A stretch of 64,000 nucleotides of DNA from Mycosarcoma maydis (Eukaryota; Basidiomycota; Ustilaginomycetes; Ustilaginales): NCBI RefSeq assembly GCF_000328475.2, contig NC_026479.1, positions 1,302,001-1,366,000 on the forward strand, given 5' to 3'. Positions 18,807 through 28,058 of the stretch are shown here, piece after piece. The notes beneath the pieces are model-generated. The model had not been told where the DNA came from, ran no database searches, and worked only from the letters and a program-made list of their open reading frames with translations. Position 1 is the first letter of the stretch; every line of letters begins with the position of its first letter. The translations under genes were made by a program, and so were the position numbers.

Positions 18807-19646
18807 TTAAATAGCATCAATCCTCTGCATACCAGGGTGATGCGTTACGAGAGAGCCCCAGGCCGGCTTGCTCAAGTGAAAAGCACCAAGTAAGGCGAGC
18901 TTGGAACCGCCATCAGCTGTAATCCATAAAGACACAAATTTAAAAATCGTCCGTTCTCTCATTGTGAACTTGGAATGGTATCTGGCGAGCACCTCCGTCG
19001 GTGCGTGAATGCCGGCTTCGTGTAACCATTCATTGGGGATTGGCAGCTTGTAGACTTCCCCCCGCACGATCAAAGGGATTGCCCTGGCCTCGAACTGAGA
19101 TATTTCGTCGCTTGAAAATTTGACCTCGGGAAATACGACCACTCTGTGGTTTGGTAAAGTAGAAAGCATTCGGTCAAAGACTTTGTCGAACCATGGAGGA
19201 CGAAGGAATATTGGAGTTTTCGGCAACACGACCTGGTTTTCTTCGAATGGAACTTTCCGTAAATTGGATAGATCCAGGTCGATTTGAGGGGAGGGTAGTC
19301 TGATGCTTGTAGAGCCTGGTGTGTCCGGAGGGGTTGCAGATGGTATCAGTTGAGTCTCATGGGCTGGTAGAACTGATCGAAACGCCGAGGAGGGAGAATG
19401 CGAGAATCTTATAATGTCGCCTGACGATGCAGGACCAGAGCTACCTGTTCCTTCTTTGCGCACTACATGCTCGACGAGCTGCTCGTAAGCTGCTGCACGT
19501 GAACCTCTGGCGTCGGGGACAGCCTGCTCCGGACTCCGTTGATGCTCGAGTCCAACCTCGATGTCTTGTCCGAAAAGTCGCAGCAGAGGCTGCGCATGAC
19601 TCAAAGCGAGTCCGAACAGAGCAGCAGCCAGAAGAATGAGACGCAT
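18807..19646 (-). CDS. secreted effector-family protein, small paralogue 3 (279 aa)
   Basis: Tandem copy of the 283-aa gene. Start at the ATG at 19646 (upstream in-frame TTG ignored). The signal peptide and the first 75 residues are almost the same as in the neighbour. Downstream, residues differ at roughly half the positions but the layout is kept: QIDLDLSNL, EVKFSSDEISQFE, EVYKLPIPNEWLHEAG, VSLWITADGGSKLALLGAF. The two genes end in parallel ways (HPGMQRIDAI here, YPGAQRIDVYYST there). No cysteines stand out. Same inferred role as its paralogues; uncharacterised. Confidence 0.82.
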   Translation of the reverse strand: MRLILLAAALFGLALSHAQPLLRLFGQDIEVGLEHQRSPEQAVPDARGSRAAAYEQLVEHVVRKEGTGSSGPASSGDIIRFSHSPSSAFRSVLPAHETQLIPSATPPDTPGSTSIRLPSPQIDLDLSNLRKVPFEENQVVLPKTPIFLRPPWFDKVFDRMLSTLPNHRVVVFPEVKFSSDEISQFEARAIPLIVRGEVYKLPIPNEWLHEAGIHAPTEVLARYHSKFTMRERTIFKFVSLWITADGGSKLALLGAFHLSKPAWGSLVTHHPGMQRIDAI

Positions 19647-19661
19647 CCTGACCTGTCTCAA
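19422..19661 (-). repeat. near-identical 240-bp 5' segment, copy B
   Basis: Partner of 17740-17979. The high identity stops abruptly inside the coding sequence, at the codons for TGSSGPASS, and just upstream of the leader. This is expected of gene conversion rather than of simple age of duplication. Confidence 0.85.
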
Positions 19662-20613
19662 CGCTCTGACGGGAGCAGAAAGGATACGAAATGGCGCCGT
19701 TACTAAATAGGTCGCTCACTCTTTTTGAGACTACCTTTATACCTTTGCAAGGGCAATGCCAAAAATGATTCAACCAGGAACCACGAGCCCCACTGTCGAA
19801 CATTTCTTGTCCCACCCATCCACAGGATAGTCTTTTCGGATAAGGTCGCATGCCCAAGCCCACCTCAAGTGAAAACTCAGCATTGCGGTGCCACCAGAAC
19901 CAGAACAGCATGCGTATTTGTGGGACACCCGTGCAGAGACCGTCAGCTCAACAGGAGGTATGGCTACAGTACCTCACTCACGGCAGAAATCTCATCGACT
20001 AAGTTAGTGGTACATAGGCTGCATGTTCCAAATAAGGTCGGACAACGGCCGGGACAAAAAGTTCGAGTCCCTCTGCTTCCAGTTGAAATGAGGACAGCAC
20101 CCTTCCGCTTAGCGTTCTGGATAGGCCTCACACGATCCTTCACAGTCGGAGCTGAGCTACAGCTAGAAGCATGAAACTTTTTTTTTCCATTTTTTAAGAG
20201 AACGACTCTCATTAAGAAAGGTTAAGAAACGGAGCGAGCGTGCTGAGAGAAGTACGGTGAAAAGCGTGAGGACATGAGCTATTAATATAGTACAAGGGCA
20301 CATAACCCAATCTGGCGGTCGAAGCCCGTCTGTTCTGACGTCCTCAACGTTCCTCACATGATGCAATACTGACGGAAGTTGATCATTCACAAAATGATTG
20401 GCTACTAACAGGTGGACGAATGAGCGAGGTTTTGAAGTCGAGGGGAACAACATGTGGTAAGAGTTGAAGGAAAAATTAAACTGCTGGGCGCGGCGCCAGG
20501 CCACCCAAGCAGCTGACGTCCATAGTAGCATTATCCAGCGAGCATTTGGTTGTATCCAGTCTGACAGCCATTCTGTCAAAATTGGTGACATCTTCGCTGT
20601 AAAATTGCTGGTC
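19647..20613. other. intergenic, about 1 kb
   Basis: No gene seen. It holds the promoter of the 279-aa paralogue (similar to that of the 283-aa copy) and the 3' flank of the small secreted protein gene. A poly-T/A stretch lies at 20175-20200. Confidence 0.55.
19736..19741 (-). promoter_or_regulatory. TATA-like element of the 279-aa gene
   Basis: TATAAA on the minus strand, 90 bp upstream of the ATG at 19646, at the same place as the element of the neighbouring paralogue. Confidence 0.55.
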
Positions 20614-21105
20614 AGGTCCCCAAACGTAGAGACAGTCCCAGCTGTATCGTGAGGAGGTGAAGCAGATGGGAAGTTAGTCACGAGTCTCAAGTCTACTACG
20701 ACCTTTTGTTTTGGCCTGATTAGAGGAGACTGCTTACTTTCGAATCTTGTTCGTAGACCAAGCCAGCCAGGGATTTTTCTTCTTGAAGTAAGACAGCTGG
20801 ACCACCGGACTGACATTGTCGTAGTTCTTTGCGAACCAAGGACCGTTGATGCAGATAGCAGCTTCCGCCTTAGCAGGCCGATTCTGCCACATGACATCGG
20901 CGCAGTGCCTTCCGAATTCTTCCATAGACCCAGGAGTGGATGGGAAGTTGATAGTACTAAAGGAGTATGCCATGAACCAGAAGTTAGAGCTAGAGGACGA
21001 TCTCCAACCCCTGGTGCTATGACCGCCCCCGCGGGCTTGCACACCTTGTGCGATCAGGAACGACGCCGACATGGCGAAGGCTACTGCGGTTTTTGGCGAA
21101 AACAT
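20614..21105 (-). CDS. small secreted protein, one intron (about 130 aa)
   Basis: Predicted secreted protein, ATG at 21105, signal peptide VAFAMSASFLIAQGVQA, then a Gly/Ser/Arg-rich linker and a compact Trp-rich domain (NFWFMAYSFSTINFP, HCADVMW, AAICINGPWFAKNY, NPWLAWSTNKIR). The unspliced frame stops at 20734 inside a consensus donor GTAAGC. I propose exon 1 20738-21105, intron 20642-20737 (96 bp, branch-like GACTAAC, acceptor ACAG) and exon 2 20614-20641, giving a terminus NWDCLRLGT with a third cysteine. It does not resemble the other six secreted proteins. It is the last gene of the same-strand secreted block. Without the intron the protein would be 123 aa. Confidence 0.7.
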
Positions 21106-21463
21106 GTCGATTGCTGATCTGAATTGCAGAGCTCGGGTGGTTGCAACAGACCACGTTCAAGACTCGGTGTCCGAAGGAAAGAGATCTTTAAGTTTGAAGG
21201 AGAGGAACGACGCACGCCGTCAACCCGTAATGTATCGAAAAACGGCACAAACAGTACGTCCACTTCATGACGGAAAAGGAGGGATGCGACGCCTTCGCTA
21301 GGTAAATTCAACAACATCCCACCGCTACTCTGTGACTAGTTATGCCCACCATTGACGATTGAATCACACACACTTAGATGCGGCAGAAAGAGGTTCACAG
21401 AAATTTGACGCATTGCGATTACGATTCCCATCTCTACGTTACGACTTGAGACAAAAAACGAGC
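21106..21463. other. intergenic: boundary of the secreted-protein cluster
   Basis: No gene seen. It holds the upstream region of the small secreted protein gene and the 3' flank of the SRP receptor gene. Confidence 0.6.
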
Positions 21464-23581
21464 TCAATTTTTGAGCAGCGCATTCACGACATGATGAACA
21501 CGAAGCTGTCGAAGGTCAGTGTAGGTCTGACCGGTTCCGAGGAAGTAGATAGGCAAGCCGGTAGCCGAAGTGGTGGTGAGCGCTGTCCCCACTTTGTCAT
21601 CAACAGTGTCCCACTTGGTCAGCAGGCTGCCATCCAGCCCACGTGGATTGCTGACACCACTGAAGTCCTTCATTGCACCATCAAATTTGGTAATCTGGTC
21701 AACGGCCTCGTTTCCTACCAAGGCTTCACCCACAAAGATGATCTTGTCCGGTCGGTTGACGGAAACAAGCTTGGCGAGCGCTCTCATGAGTGGCTCGTTG
21801 TCCTGCATTCGGCCAGCTGTGTCGATGAGCACAACGTCAAACCCTTCAGCTTTGGCGTACGACAGAGCATCCTTGGCGATACCAGCTGCGTCCTTGCCGT
21901 AACCGCGTTCGTACAGCTCGATGTGACCTTTTTGCTCCTCGAGCGCAACGCCATCGACACGCAGCTGACCAAGGTTGCGGACATGAACGCGAAGCTGTTC
22001 CACGGCGCCAGCTCGGAAGGTGTCGCATGCAGCGATGAGGACGCGAAGTCGATTCTGCAGCAGCCAGAAGCAGACTTTTGCTAGGTTTGTAGACTTGCCG
22101 ACGCCGTTGACACCCACAAAGCAGATGGAATAAGGGTCCGGCTTGCTGGCAAGCTCCTTGTCCTTTGCACTGGTAGCAAGCGCTAGCGATGATGCAGCGG
22201 TGATTCGTTGTCGCTTGGTTGCAATCTCGAGCAAAATGTCGGTGCTTGACTTGGGTGTTAGGATTCGAGTGATGGCCTCTTCAAGTGCCTTCTTGACTTC
22301 GACTTTGACCGACCCAAAGCTCCCGAGGTTTTTGCCGACCAAATTGCGCTCGACACTGTCGCAAAGCCGTTGAGCAACATCTGCAGCAACGTTCTTGCTC
22401 TGAAGGTGCGATGCCATAGCCGAAAGTGCGGGTGCAAGGTCCTCTTTGGTGAGTGTTTTGGCGCCGGTTAGCCTTGAGAAGAATGAGGCTCCAGACGACG
22501 ACGCAGATCCGATGCGAGAAAGGAAGCCGGCAGATTTGGCGGTGCTGCTGAAGCCTGCGTCCTCATCTTTGTCCTCGTCTTCTTCGTCTTCGTCTTCGTC
22601 TTCTTCGTCTTCTTCCTCTTCCAGCACGTCGGCGATCTCGTATACACCATCTGAGCGTTTCTTGCCCATGCTCTTCTCATCGATCCAGCTGTCGAGATCG
22701 GCACCATTGTCGCCACTCTTCTCAGTTGCTCCGCTAAAGTCGAGCGCGGCTACCTGTTGAGCGCTGACGCTACGGCTACCGTCCCACTTGCGCATCTCCT
22801 TTGTGGCTTTTGCCTTTTTGCCACTGGGAGACTCAGTTCCGCTTGCGTTCCCCGGTGTACCGGGAGCGCTACCGCCGTTGGAGGCCGAGATGCCAGATGC
22901 GCTCTTCTTGCCACGCACCACACGTCTGCCACCAGGACTGGCTTCGAGCTTGAGACGGCTTTTGAGAGCCTCAACACTCTTGGAAATATCGGCAGAGTCT
23001 TTGACTTCTTTTGAAATTGGCGTGTTTTGGCCGCTCTCCTTGTCAGAGCTGGCTGTGGTTTGTGCCTGATTGGTTGCACCCTTTCTTTCGCCAAGTACGC
23101 CCTTCCGTTTGGACTGGGCAGCGGCTTTTTCGAGATTCCTGAGCGTCCTGGTGAAAATATCGTCCCATTCCTTCAGTGCCGCAGCGAACTCGAGACGCGC
23201 ACTCTCAGAGAGTGTGATTACTCTTGATGCGCCCGAGGATATTGCACTCTTGGACGAGAGAGTTAGCTTTCGTACAAAAGGAGCGAAGAGGTCGGTGAAG
23301 AGAGTGCGAATTGTGTCGAGCAGCTCGTCGATGTAAGAGAGCTGCAGGATCCGTTGATACACGACAACAAAAGTCAGGTCAAGTTCGTTCGCAAAGGTCC
23401 AGCGAAGCGTGTATCCATCCTTTTCAAACTTTTGATCGGCTGTGCGCTGTTCGAGGAATGCCTGCTTGATGAGCGAGTTGACGGGGTTGGTGGACGCATC
23501 AGCCCCACTAAGCGCCGGACTGAAGGTCTTGGACCAAAGGACCAAACCATTCTTAGCAAAGACTGTGAAGTGATCTAGCAT
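21464..23581 (-). CDS. SRP101: signal recognition particle receptor alpha subunit
   Basis: GTPase of the ER membrane that docks ribosome-SRP complexes for co-translational translocation. Starts at the ATG at 23581 (MLDHFTVFAKNGLVLW, the typical SRX/longin start); an upstream in-frame TTG is ignored. 705 aa. A charged linker includes a Glu/Asp run at about residues 315-345 encoded by a trinucleotide-like repeat (about 22560-22622). The NG domain holds GVNGVGKSTNLAK (G1, about 490), DTFRAGAVEQL, DTAGRMQDN (about 587), a degenerate NEAVDQITKFDGA segment and TKWDTVDDK (G4), ending with the usual GTGQTYTDLRQL. It binds the beta subunit through the N-terminal domain (family knowledge). Marks the right flank of the effector cluster. 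Very confident. Confidence 0.96.
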   Translation of the reverse strand: MLDHFTVFAKNGLVLWSKTFSPALSGADASTNPVNSLIKQAFLEQRTADQKFEKDGYTLRWTFANELDLTFVVVYQRILQLSYIDELLDTIRTLFTDLFAPFVRKLTLSSKSAISSGASRVITLSESARLEFAAALKEWDDIFTRTLRNLEKAAAQSKRKGVLGERKGATNQAQTTASSDKESGQNTPISKEVKDSADISKSVEALKSRLKLEASPGGRRVVRGKKSASGISASNGGSAPGTPGNASGTESPSGKKAKATKEMRKWDGSRSVSAQQVAALDFSGATEKSGDNGADLDSWIDEKSMGKKRSDGVYEIADVLEEEEDEEDEDEDEEDEDKDEDAGFSSTAKSAGFLSRIGSASSSGASFFSRLTGAKTLTKEDLAPALSAMASHLQSKNVAADVAQRLCDSVERNLVGKNLGSFGSVKVEVKKALEEAITRILTPKSSTDILLEIATKRQRITAASSLALATSAKDKELASKPDPYSICFVGVNGVGKSTNLAKVCFWLLQNRLRVLIAACDTFRAGAVEQLRVHVRNLGQLRVDGVALEEQKGHIELYERGYGKDAAGIAKDALSYAKAEGFDVVLIDTAGRMQDNEPLMRALAKLVSVNRPDKIIFVGEALVGNEAVDQITKFDGAMKDFSGVSNPRGLDGSLLTKWDTVDDKVGTALTTTSATGLPIYFLGTGQTYTDLRQLRVHHVVNALLKN

Positions 23582-23985
23582 GATGCACAAGGCACGAGCA
23601 ATGAGGCTTTGGAAGTGTTGTGACCCTGTGTGTGGTTGTGATGACAGAGTGGAAGAGAATGGCCGAGCCCACTAATCACGAATGTGAATCGTGTATGTCT
23701 TCATGGAGTGGAGTCTGGAGCTGACCTGCAAACCGAGCATTCTCCACACAGGACAGTTGAGCAGAAATCGGGACGACTGCACCCGATGATCATGAATTGT
23801 GAATTCCTCCACTTGAAATCTACCCAATTTTTCGGCTAACAGCAGGCTACCATACTTCGTGCCTCACTTTTTTGCGTCTGCAACTTCTGTGGTATCCTTC
23901 ATACCCTTTTATTCCATTTACACGGACACCGATTCGGCTGAGAAACAACGGGGATCAAAGATCTGCCAAGGAAGCAGAACTCAAG
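23582..23985. promoter_or_regulatory. divergent promoter region SRP101/GPN3
   Basis: 404 bp between the two start codons. A heptamer-type element (AATCACGAATGTGAATCGTG) lies at 23674-23693. No clear TATA box. Confidence 0.5.
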
Positions 23986-24971
23986 ATGGGACGCTACGCT
24001 GTTTTGGTCTCTGGTCCCGCCGGGTCGGGCAAGTCGACTTTCTGCTCGGCTCTGATTGCGCATGCGCAGTCATTGGGTCGCAACGTCCATCTCTTCAATC
24101 TCGATCCCGCAGCTGAGCGCTTCGAGTACCAACCAAGTATCGACATCAAGGAACTCATCTCACTGGAAGATGTCATGGAGGAGATGAACCTCGGACCTAA
24201 CGGTGGCCTCATCTACTGCTTCGAGTAAGCCTTCTTGTCCTGATAGCTTCGATTGCTGCGATCGTTCTAAGCGTTGGCAAGCTTCGGTATGAACATCGTA
24301 TAGTAGCTACCGAAACCACGTACTGACGTCCTGCGTATCATGATTCTGCTCGTTTCCTGCTCAGATATCTGCTCGACAACTTGGACTGGCTTGACGATGA
24401 GCTCGGACAATTCAACGATGATTACATTATTATCGACTGCCCGGGACAAATAGAGCTCTACACGCACTTCCCCATTATGTCACGGCTGGTCAACATCCTC
24501 TCTAGTCAATATCATTTCCGCATTTGTGCGACGTATCTGCTCGAGTCGCAGTTTATCGATGACAAGACCAAGTACTTCGCAGGTGTTTTGAGCGCTATGA
24601 GTGCTATGATCAACCTCGAAGTACCGCACATCAACCTGCTCAGCAAGATGGATCTCGTGGAAAAGGGCGAAATCGGATCCGAGGCGAAGCGGGGGAGAAA
24701 AAGAGAGATGGAACGTTACCTAGATCCGGATCCGCTTCTTTTGATGGACGAAGTCAATTCAAGAACAAATCCCAAGTTTCACTCGCTAAACCAGGCACTT
24801 GTCCAGCTGATCGATGATTTCAGCATGGTATCTTTCATGCCGCTCGATAGCACTGACGAGGACTCGGTCGGCACAATTCTCTCGCATATCGACAATGCGG
24901 TCCAGTACGGCGAGGATGAAGAGCCAAAGGAGCCAAAGGACATGGACGAAGGCGACTTTACTGCTCAGTGA
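23986..24971 (+). CDS. GPN3: GPN-loop GTPase 3
   Basis: Small GTPase that acts with GPN1 in assembly and nuclear import of RNA polymerase II. Two exons: 23986-24224 and 24365-24971; the 140-bp intron has donor GTAAGC and acceptor CTCAG and splits the Glu codon in YCFEYLL. 281 aa. Visible motifs: G1 [12 protein letters not shown]2 region NLDPAAERF, the diagnostic Gly-Pro-Asn loop in [12 protein letters not shown]3 [11 protein letters not shown] and G4 [11 protein letters not shown]. The C-terminal tail is acidic ([14 protein letters not shown]). The donor lies right after the GPN loop. Family length and order match well. Confidence 0.95.
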
Positions 24972-25827
24972 GATGCCCTTCCACATCACTGCAACCCGCT
25001 GCTAGTCTCAAAGTCATCACTCTGTGCCTTGTCTCGCTTCATGCGACTACAAAGTCTGTATTTGTACCACCAGCATTCACCATCCATTTGCTGCCCCTTG
25101 AAGCTTGCTTCACGCTTTCTTGTGATGTGAAGGCGTGAGAAGGTAAGATCACGAATCACGAGTATAATACTTTACGAATTTTGGTTTTTGTTAGTAATAA
25201 TGAGCTAACATGCAGCTTTCGCCAAAAAGTCACGAGTCACGAGTGTATCAACGTAGTTATCGTGTATCTTCCACACAGCATCTGCTTGTGTGAGCTGCAG
25301 AGCGTGTGTCAAGGCTGAGTCGTGAGTCGGCACGAACTCACGACTTGGAAACTTAGACTCACACTTAGTCACGAGTTAGCCTAAGCTGCGCGCGACACTC
25401 GAAAATAGCTGCATCAGCTGCAGGGTTCGATTTTGTTTTGACTCGTGACTGTGCTGTGCAGAGCATCGCACAGCCCCGCCTCTGCCGACTGAATCTGCGA
25501 TTTTCACGCTTCCACGCTGTCGCTTTCTCCACACGGCAGCCTTTTCTCTTCCACGGTTTTGGCCACCGAGTCTTGCCTCCTCTATACCACCCTCCCGCGC
25601 CTCGTTCCCTGCCTTCCCTGGCTCGTCTCCCAGCTTCGGTACGGACTGATCTTCGTTTCCTCATCTTTGTACAAATCTCGCCGCCGCAATTATCGCTGGT
25701 CGGAATATTCTTGCCGGCACGGTGTGATTCAGACGCTTCCCCATCAGTTCGAATAGCCGTGGGCGTCGTACCATCCTCCGGATAACTTCCTTCGTAGCTC
25801 GTCTCCCTGCCTATAAAGCCTCTCGTC
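24972..25827. other. intergenic, 0.86 kb
   Basis: No gene seen. It carries heptamer copies at 25147-25163, 25230-25242 and around 25318-25376 (mixed CGTGAGT and CACGAAC forms). The last 400 bp are pyrimidine-rich on the plus strand, as expected for the leader and promoter of the RING gene. Confidence 0.6.
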
Positions 25828-27789
25828 ATGGCTCGAAGAATGGAACGCCCCTGCCGTCCGGCTTTGTCTCTCCAGCGGGTTGCGGCAGTTTCGCTGGTCG
25901 CACTCGCGGCCACATTCCCTACCGTTCAAGCAAGAGGCATCGGCGAACGGACTGTATCCTCTCCGGTGCAAACATCTCCTCGACCCCTTTCTGGTATCAA
26001 TCCAACAATCTCGGTCGCCGATGCGATGCAGCGTACGCAAAGACCATGGCTTGCTGTCGCCAAGGATCGCATTTTCGACACTGTCTCCCGCTTTCTTTAC
26101 CATGCACTGCCCGATCCTCGCTACTTCTCTTACGACATCGATCAATTTGACAAATATCAGCTTCCCTCTTCTGACGCAGCTGCTCTTGACTCAGATGGCA
26201 TTCTCGATGGTCCTGGACTAAACTGGGGTGGTAGTACCCTCGAGGTGGTTCGATCTCAAGCCATCTTTCTTACCCGATCCGCCTTCTTTGGCCCTCACAT
26301 TACTGACGAAGCAGGTCTGAAAGGATTTCTGCTTCCCATCTCGGACTTCTACAGGGTACCCAAAGGGGCTAGTTTCTCCACATCAGATGCGAGTCGCAAT
26401 CCCATGCACGCATGTCCGTATCAAGGTGGTCCTGGGTCTCAACGCGATGTATTCCTCGACAAGTATCAAGACAAAGACGATCGTCGGCTCTACTCATCGT
26501 TTGGCTCAGCATCGTCCAAGCAAGTCTCTTTCACTTGGACTCACGATTCTGACGACAGCTTCGATGCAAGCCTCAAGCCTCCACAGAATTGGATCGCTCT
26601 GGTTGAGCGTGGCGGCGGCTGCGGGTTTGCGGATAAGGTGCGAGTCGCACAGGAGCTGGGTGCAGTTGCAGTGGTGGTCGGTGATGCGCCGAGTCCAGAC
26701 TGGCACGGCGGACACTCTGGCGACCCAAACGAGGAAGGTGATCCTGGTCTCAGCGATAAACGTCTCATCACCATGTTTTCTCCTGGCGACACGAGCGACA
26801 TCCGCATTCCTTCCACTTTTGTCACTCGTCCCAGCTACCTGGACCTGAGACGTCTGATTGAGGAGACGGAGAAGGATCAGGAAGACTGGGAAAAACAACA
26901 CCCGTCACAACACGACGATTCACGACCGGCGATGAGGAAAGGTCTCGAGATCGTCATCGGCAAGGACGACATGGTTTGGGAGTGGCCCCTGATTGACTTT
27001 GGCATCCTGTTGCTACTCCTCCCAAGTTTTATGACGGTGATCACCATCATTGTGCATCGGATCCGAATGGTACGTCAGAGGCGCAAAGAACGTGCACCGG
27101 AACCTGTCGTGCTCGGTCTGCCTTGCCTCATCTGGAGGGGCAACGGCCAGCCCTGGGAAAAAGTGGAAGGTCCTGACGTTGATCCTGGCCCGGGTAATGG
27201 CAATGCTTCCACCCCGTCTGCAACGAAATCCTTCGCATCGGACGACTTGGAAGCTGGACAAGTAACAGAGACAATCCCCTTGCTTGCCGAGGACGAGAAT
27301 GAAGCTGGGCCATCTCAACGGGCGCATACCTCTGTCAAGGTGCCAACATTTTCTGAAACCTCTTCGACGCGGCCTGCCAAGCCGTCTTCATGCCTTCCAC
27401 CAGACCGGACGTATTTCAGCACAGACGAATGCGCCATCTGCCTGTGCGACTTTGTCGACGGCGACCGTGTCCGGGTGCTGCCGTGTGGACACATCTTCCA
27501 CCGCCAAGAAGTCGATGATTGGCTTGTCAGGGTTAAGAAGCTTTGCCCCATTTGCAAACGCGATATCACGGTGCCGATCCCCCCCGCACCGCCAGTGGGG
27601 GTCGCATCCGCGACAACTTCTCCGGCAGCAAGCCCTGTGGATGCGGTGGCAAACGGAGTTTCTGTCGGGCCGGTGACATCAGATATAGTGAATGACGTGC
27701 AGCCGGGAGATGAAAGCATCGATCTGTCGCAGCACTTGAGCTCAGACGACGATTATCAGCAGTCGCATCAGGATGGACGACAGGTTTGA
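25828..27789 (+). CDS. PA-TM-RING E3 ubiquitin ligase
   Basis: Predicted membrane-bound ubiquitin ligase of the endomembrane system, 653 aa. Signal peptide at the N-terminus (VAAVSLVALAATFPTVQA). A protease-associated (PA) domain spans roughly residues 255-345 (LVERGGGCGFADKVRVAQ, AVAVVVGDAP, IPSTFVTR). One transmembrane helix at about 386-412 (DFGILLLLLPSFMTVITIIV) is followed by a basic stop-transfer segment. A RING-H2 finger at about 535-577 has CAIC, LPCGHIFH and CPICKRD in the C3H2C3 spacing. The layout matches the family of yeast Tul1-like/RNF13-like and fungal PA-TM-RING ligases, in which the PA domain faces the lumen and the RING faces the cytosol (family knowledge). Substrates are unknown. 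Converges with LEU2. Confidence 0.92.
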   Translation: MARRMERPCRPALSLQRVAAVSLVALAATFPTVQARGIGERTVSSPVQTSPRPLSGINPTISVADAMQRTQRPWLAVAKDRIFDTVSRFLYHALPDPRYFSYDIDQFDKYQLPSSDAAALDSDGILDGPGLNWGGSTLEVVRSQAIFLTRSAFFGPHITDEAGLKGFLLPISDFYRVPKGASFSTSDASRNPMHACPYQGGPGSQRDVFLDKYQDKDDRRLYSSFGSASSKQVSFTWTHDSDDSFDASLKPPQNWIALVERGGGCGFADKVRVAQELGAVAVVVGDAPSPDWHGGHSGDPNEEGDPGLSDKRLITMFSPGDTSDIRIPSTFVTRPSYLDLRRLIEETEKDQEDWEKQHPSQHDDSRPAMRKGLEIVIGKDDMVWEWPLIDFGILLLLLPSFMTVITIIVHRIRMVRQRRKERAPEPVVLGLPCLIWRGNGQPWEKVEGPDVDPGPGNGNASTPSATKSFASDDLEAGQVTETIPLLAEDENEAGPSQRAHTSVKVPTFSETSSTRPAKPSSCLPPDRTYFSTDECAICLCDFVDGDRVRVLPCGHIFHRQEVDDWLVRVKKLCPICKRDITVPIPPAPPVGVASATTSPAASPVDAVANGVSVGPVTSDIVNDVQPGDESIDLSQHLSSDDDYQQSHQDGRQV

Positions 27790-28058
27790 TGCCCACACCT
27801 GCTTTGCTCACCACCACCACTTTTACATCTTGCATCTTTGTTCATTGTATTTTATATTTGATCTCTGTCAGCATTCTTTGAAATATATCCACCTCAGAAT
27901 TCGAGTTCAAATATTTGTCGGGGTGAGCTGAGATATGGGGTTCAGCGGCAGCACAATTCGTGATTATCAGCAAGTAAAAGCTTGGCAAAAAAACGGAGGT
28001 GAGATTCATGATTGCGAATCGCAGGAAATTTTGTGTGATAAAGTGAGCAAGTAACAAG

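Noticed and set aside
20163..21044. 293-codon minus-strand open frame
   Set aside because: Overlaps the small secreted protein in another frame, has no domain, and is better explained as a shadow plus intron and 3' flank.
25812..25819. TATAAA near the PA-TM-RING gene
   Set aside because: Lies only about 10 bp before the ATG, too close to act as a TATA box for this start.
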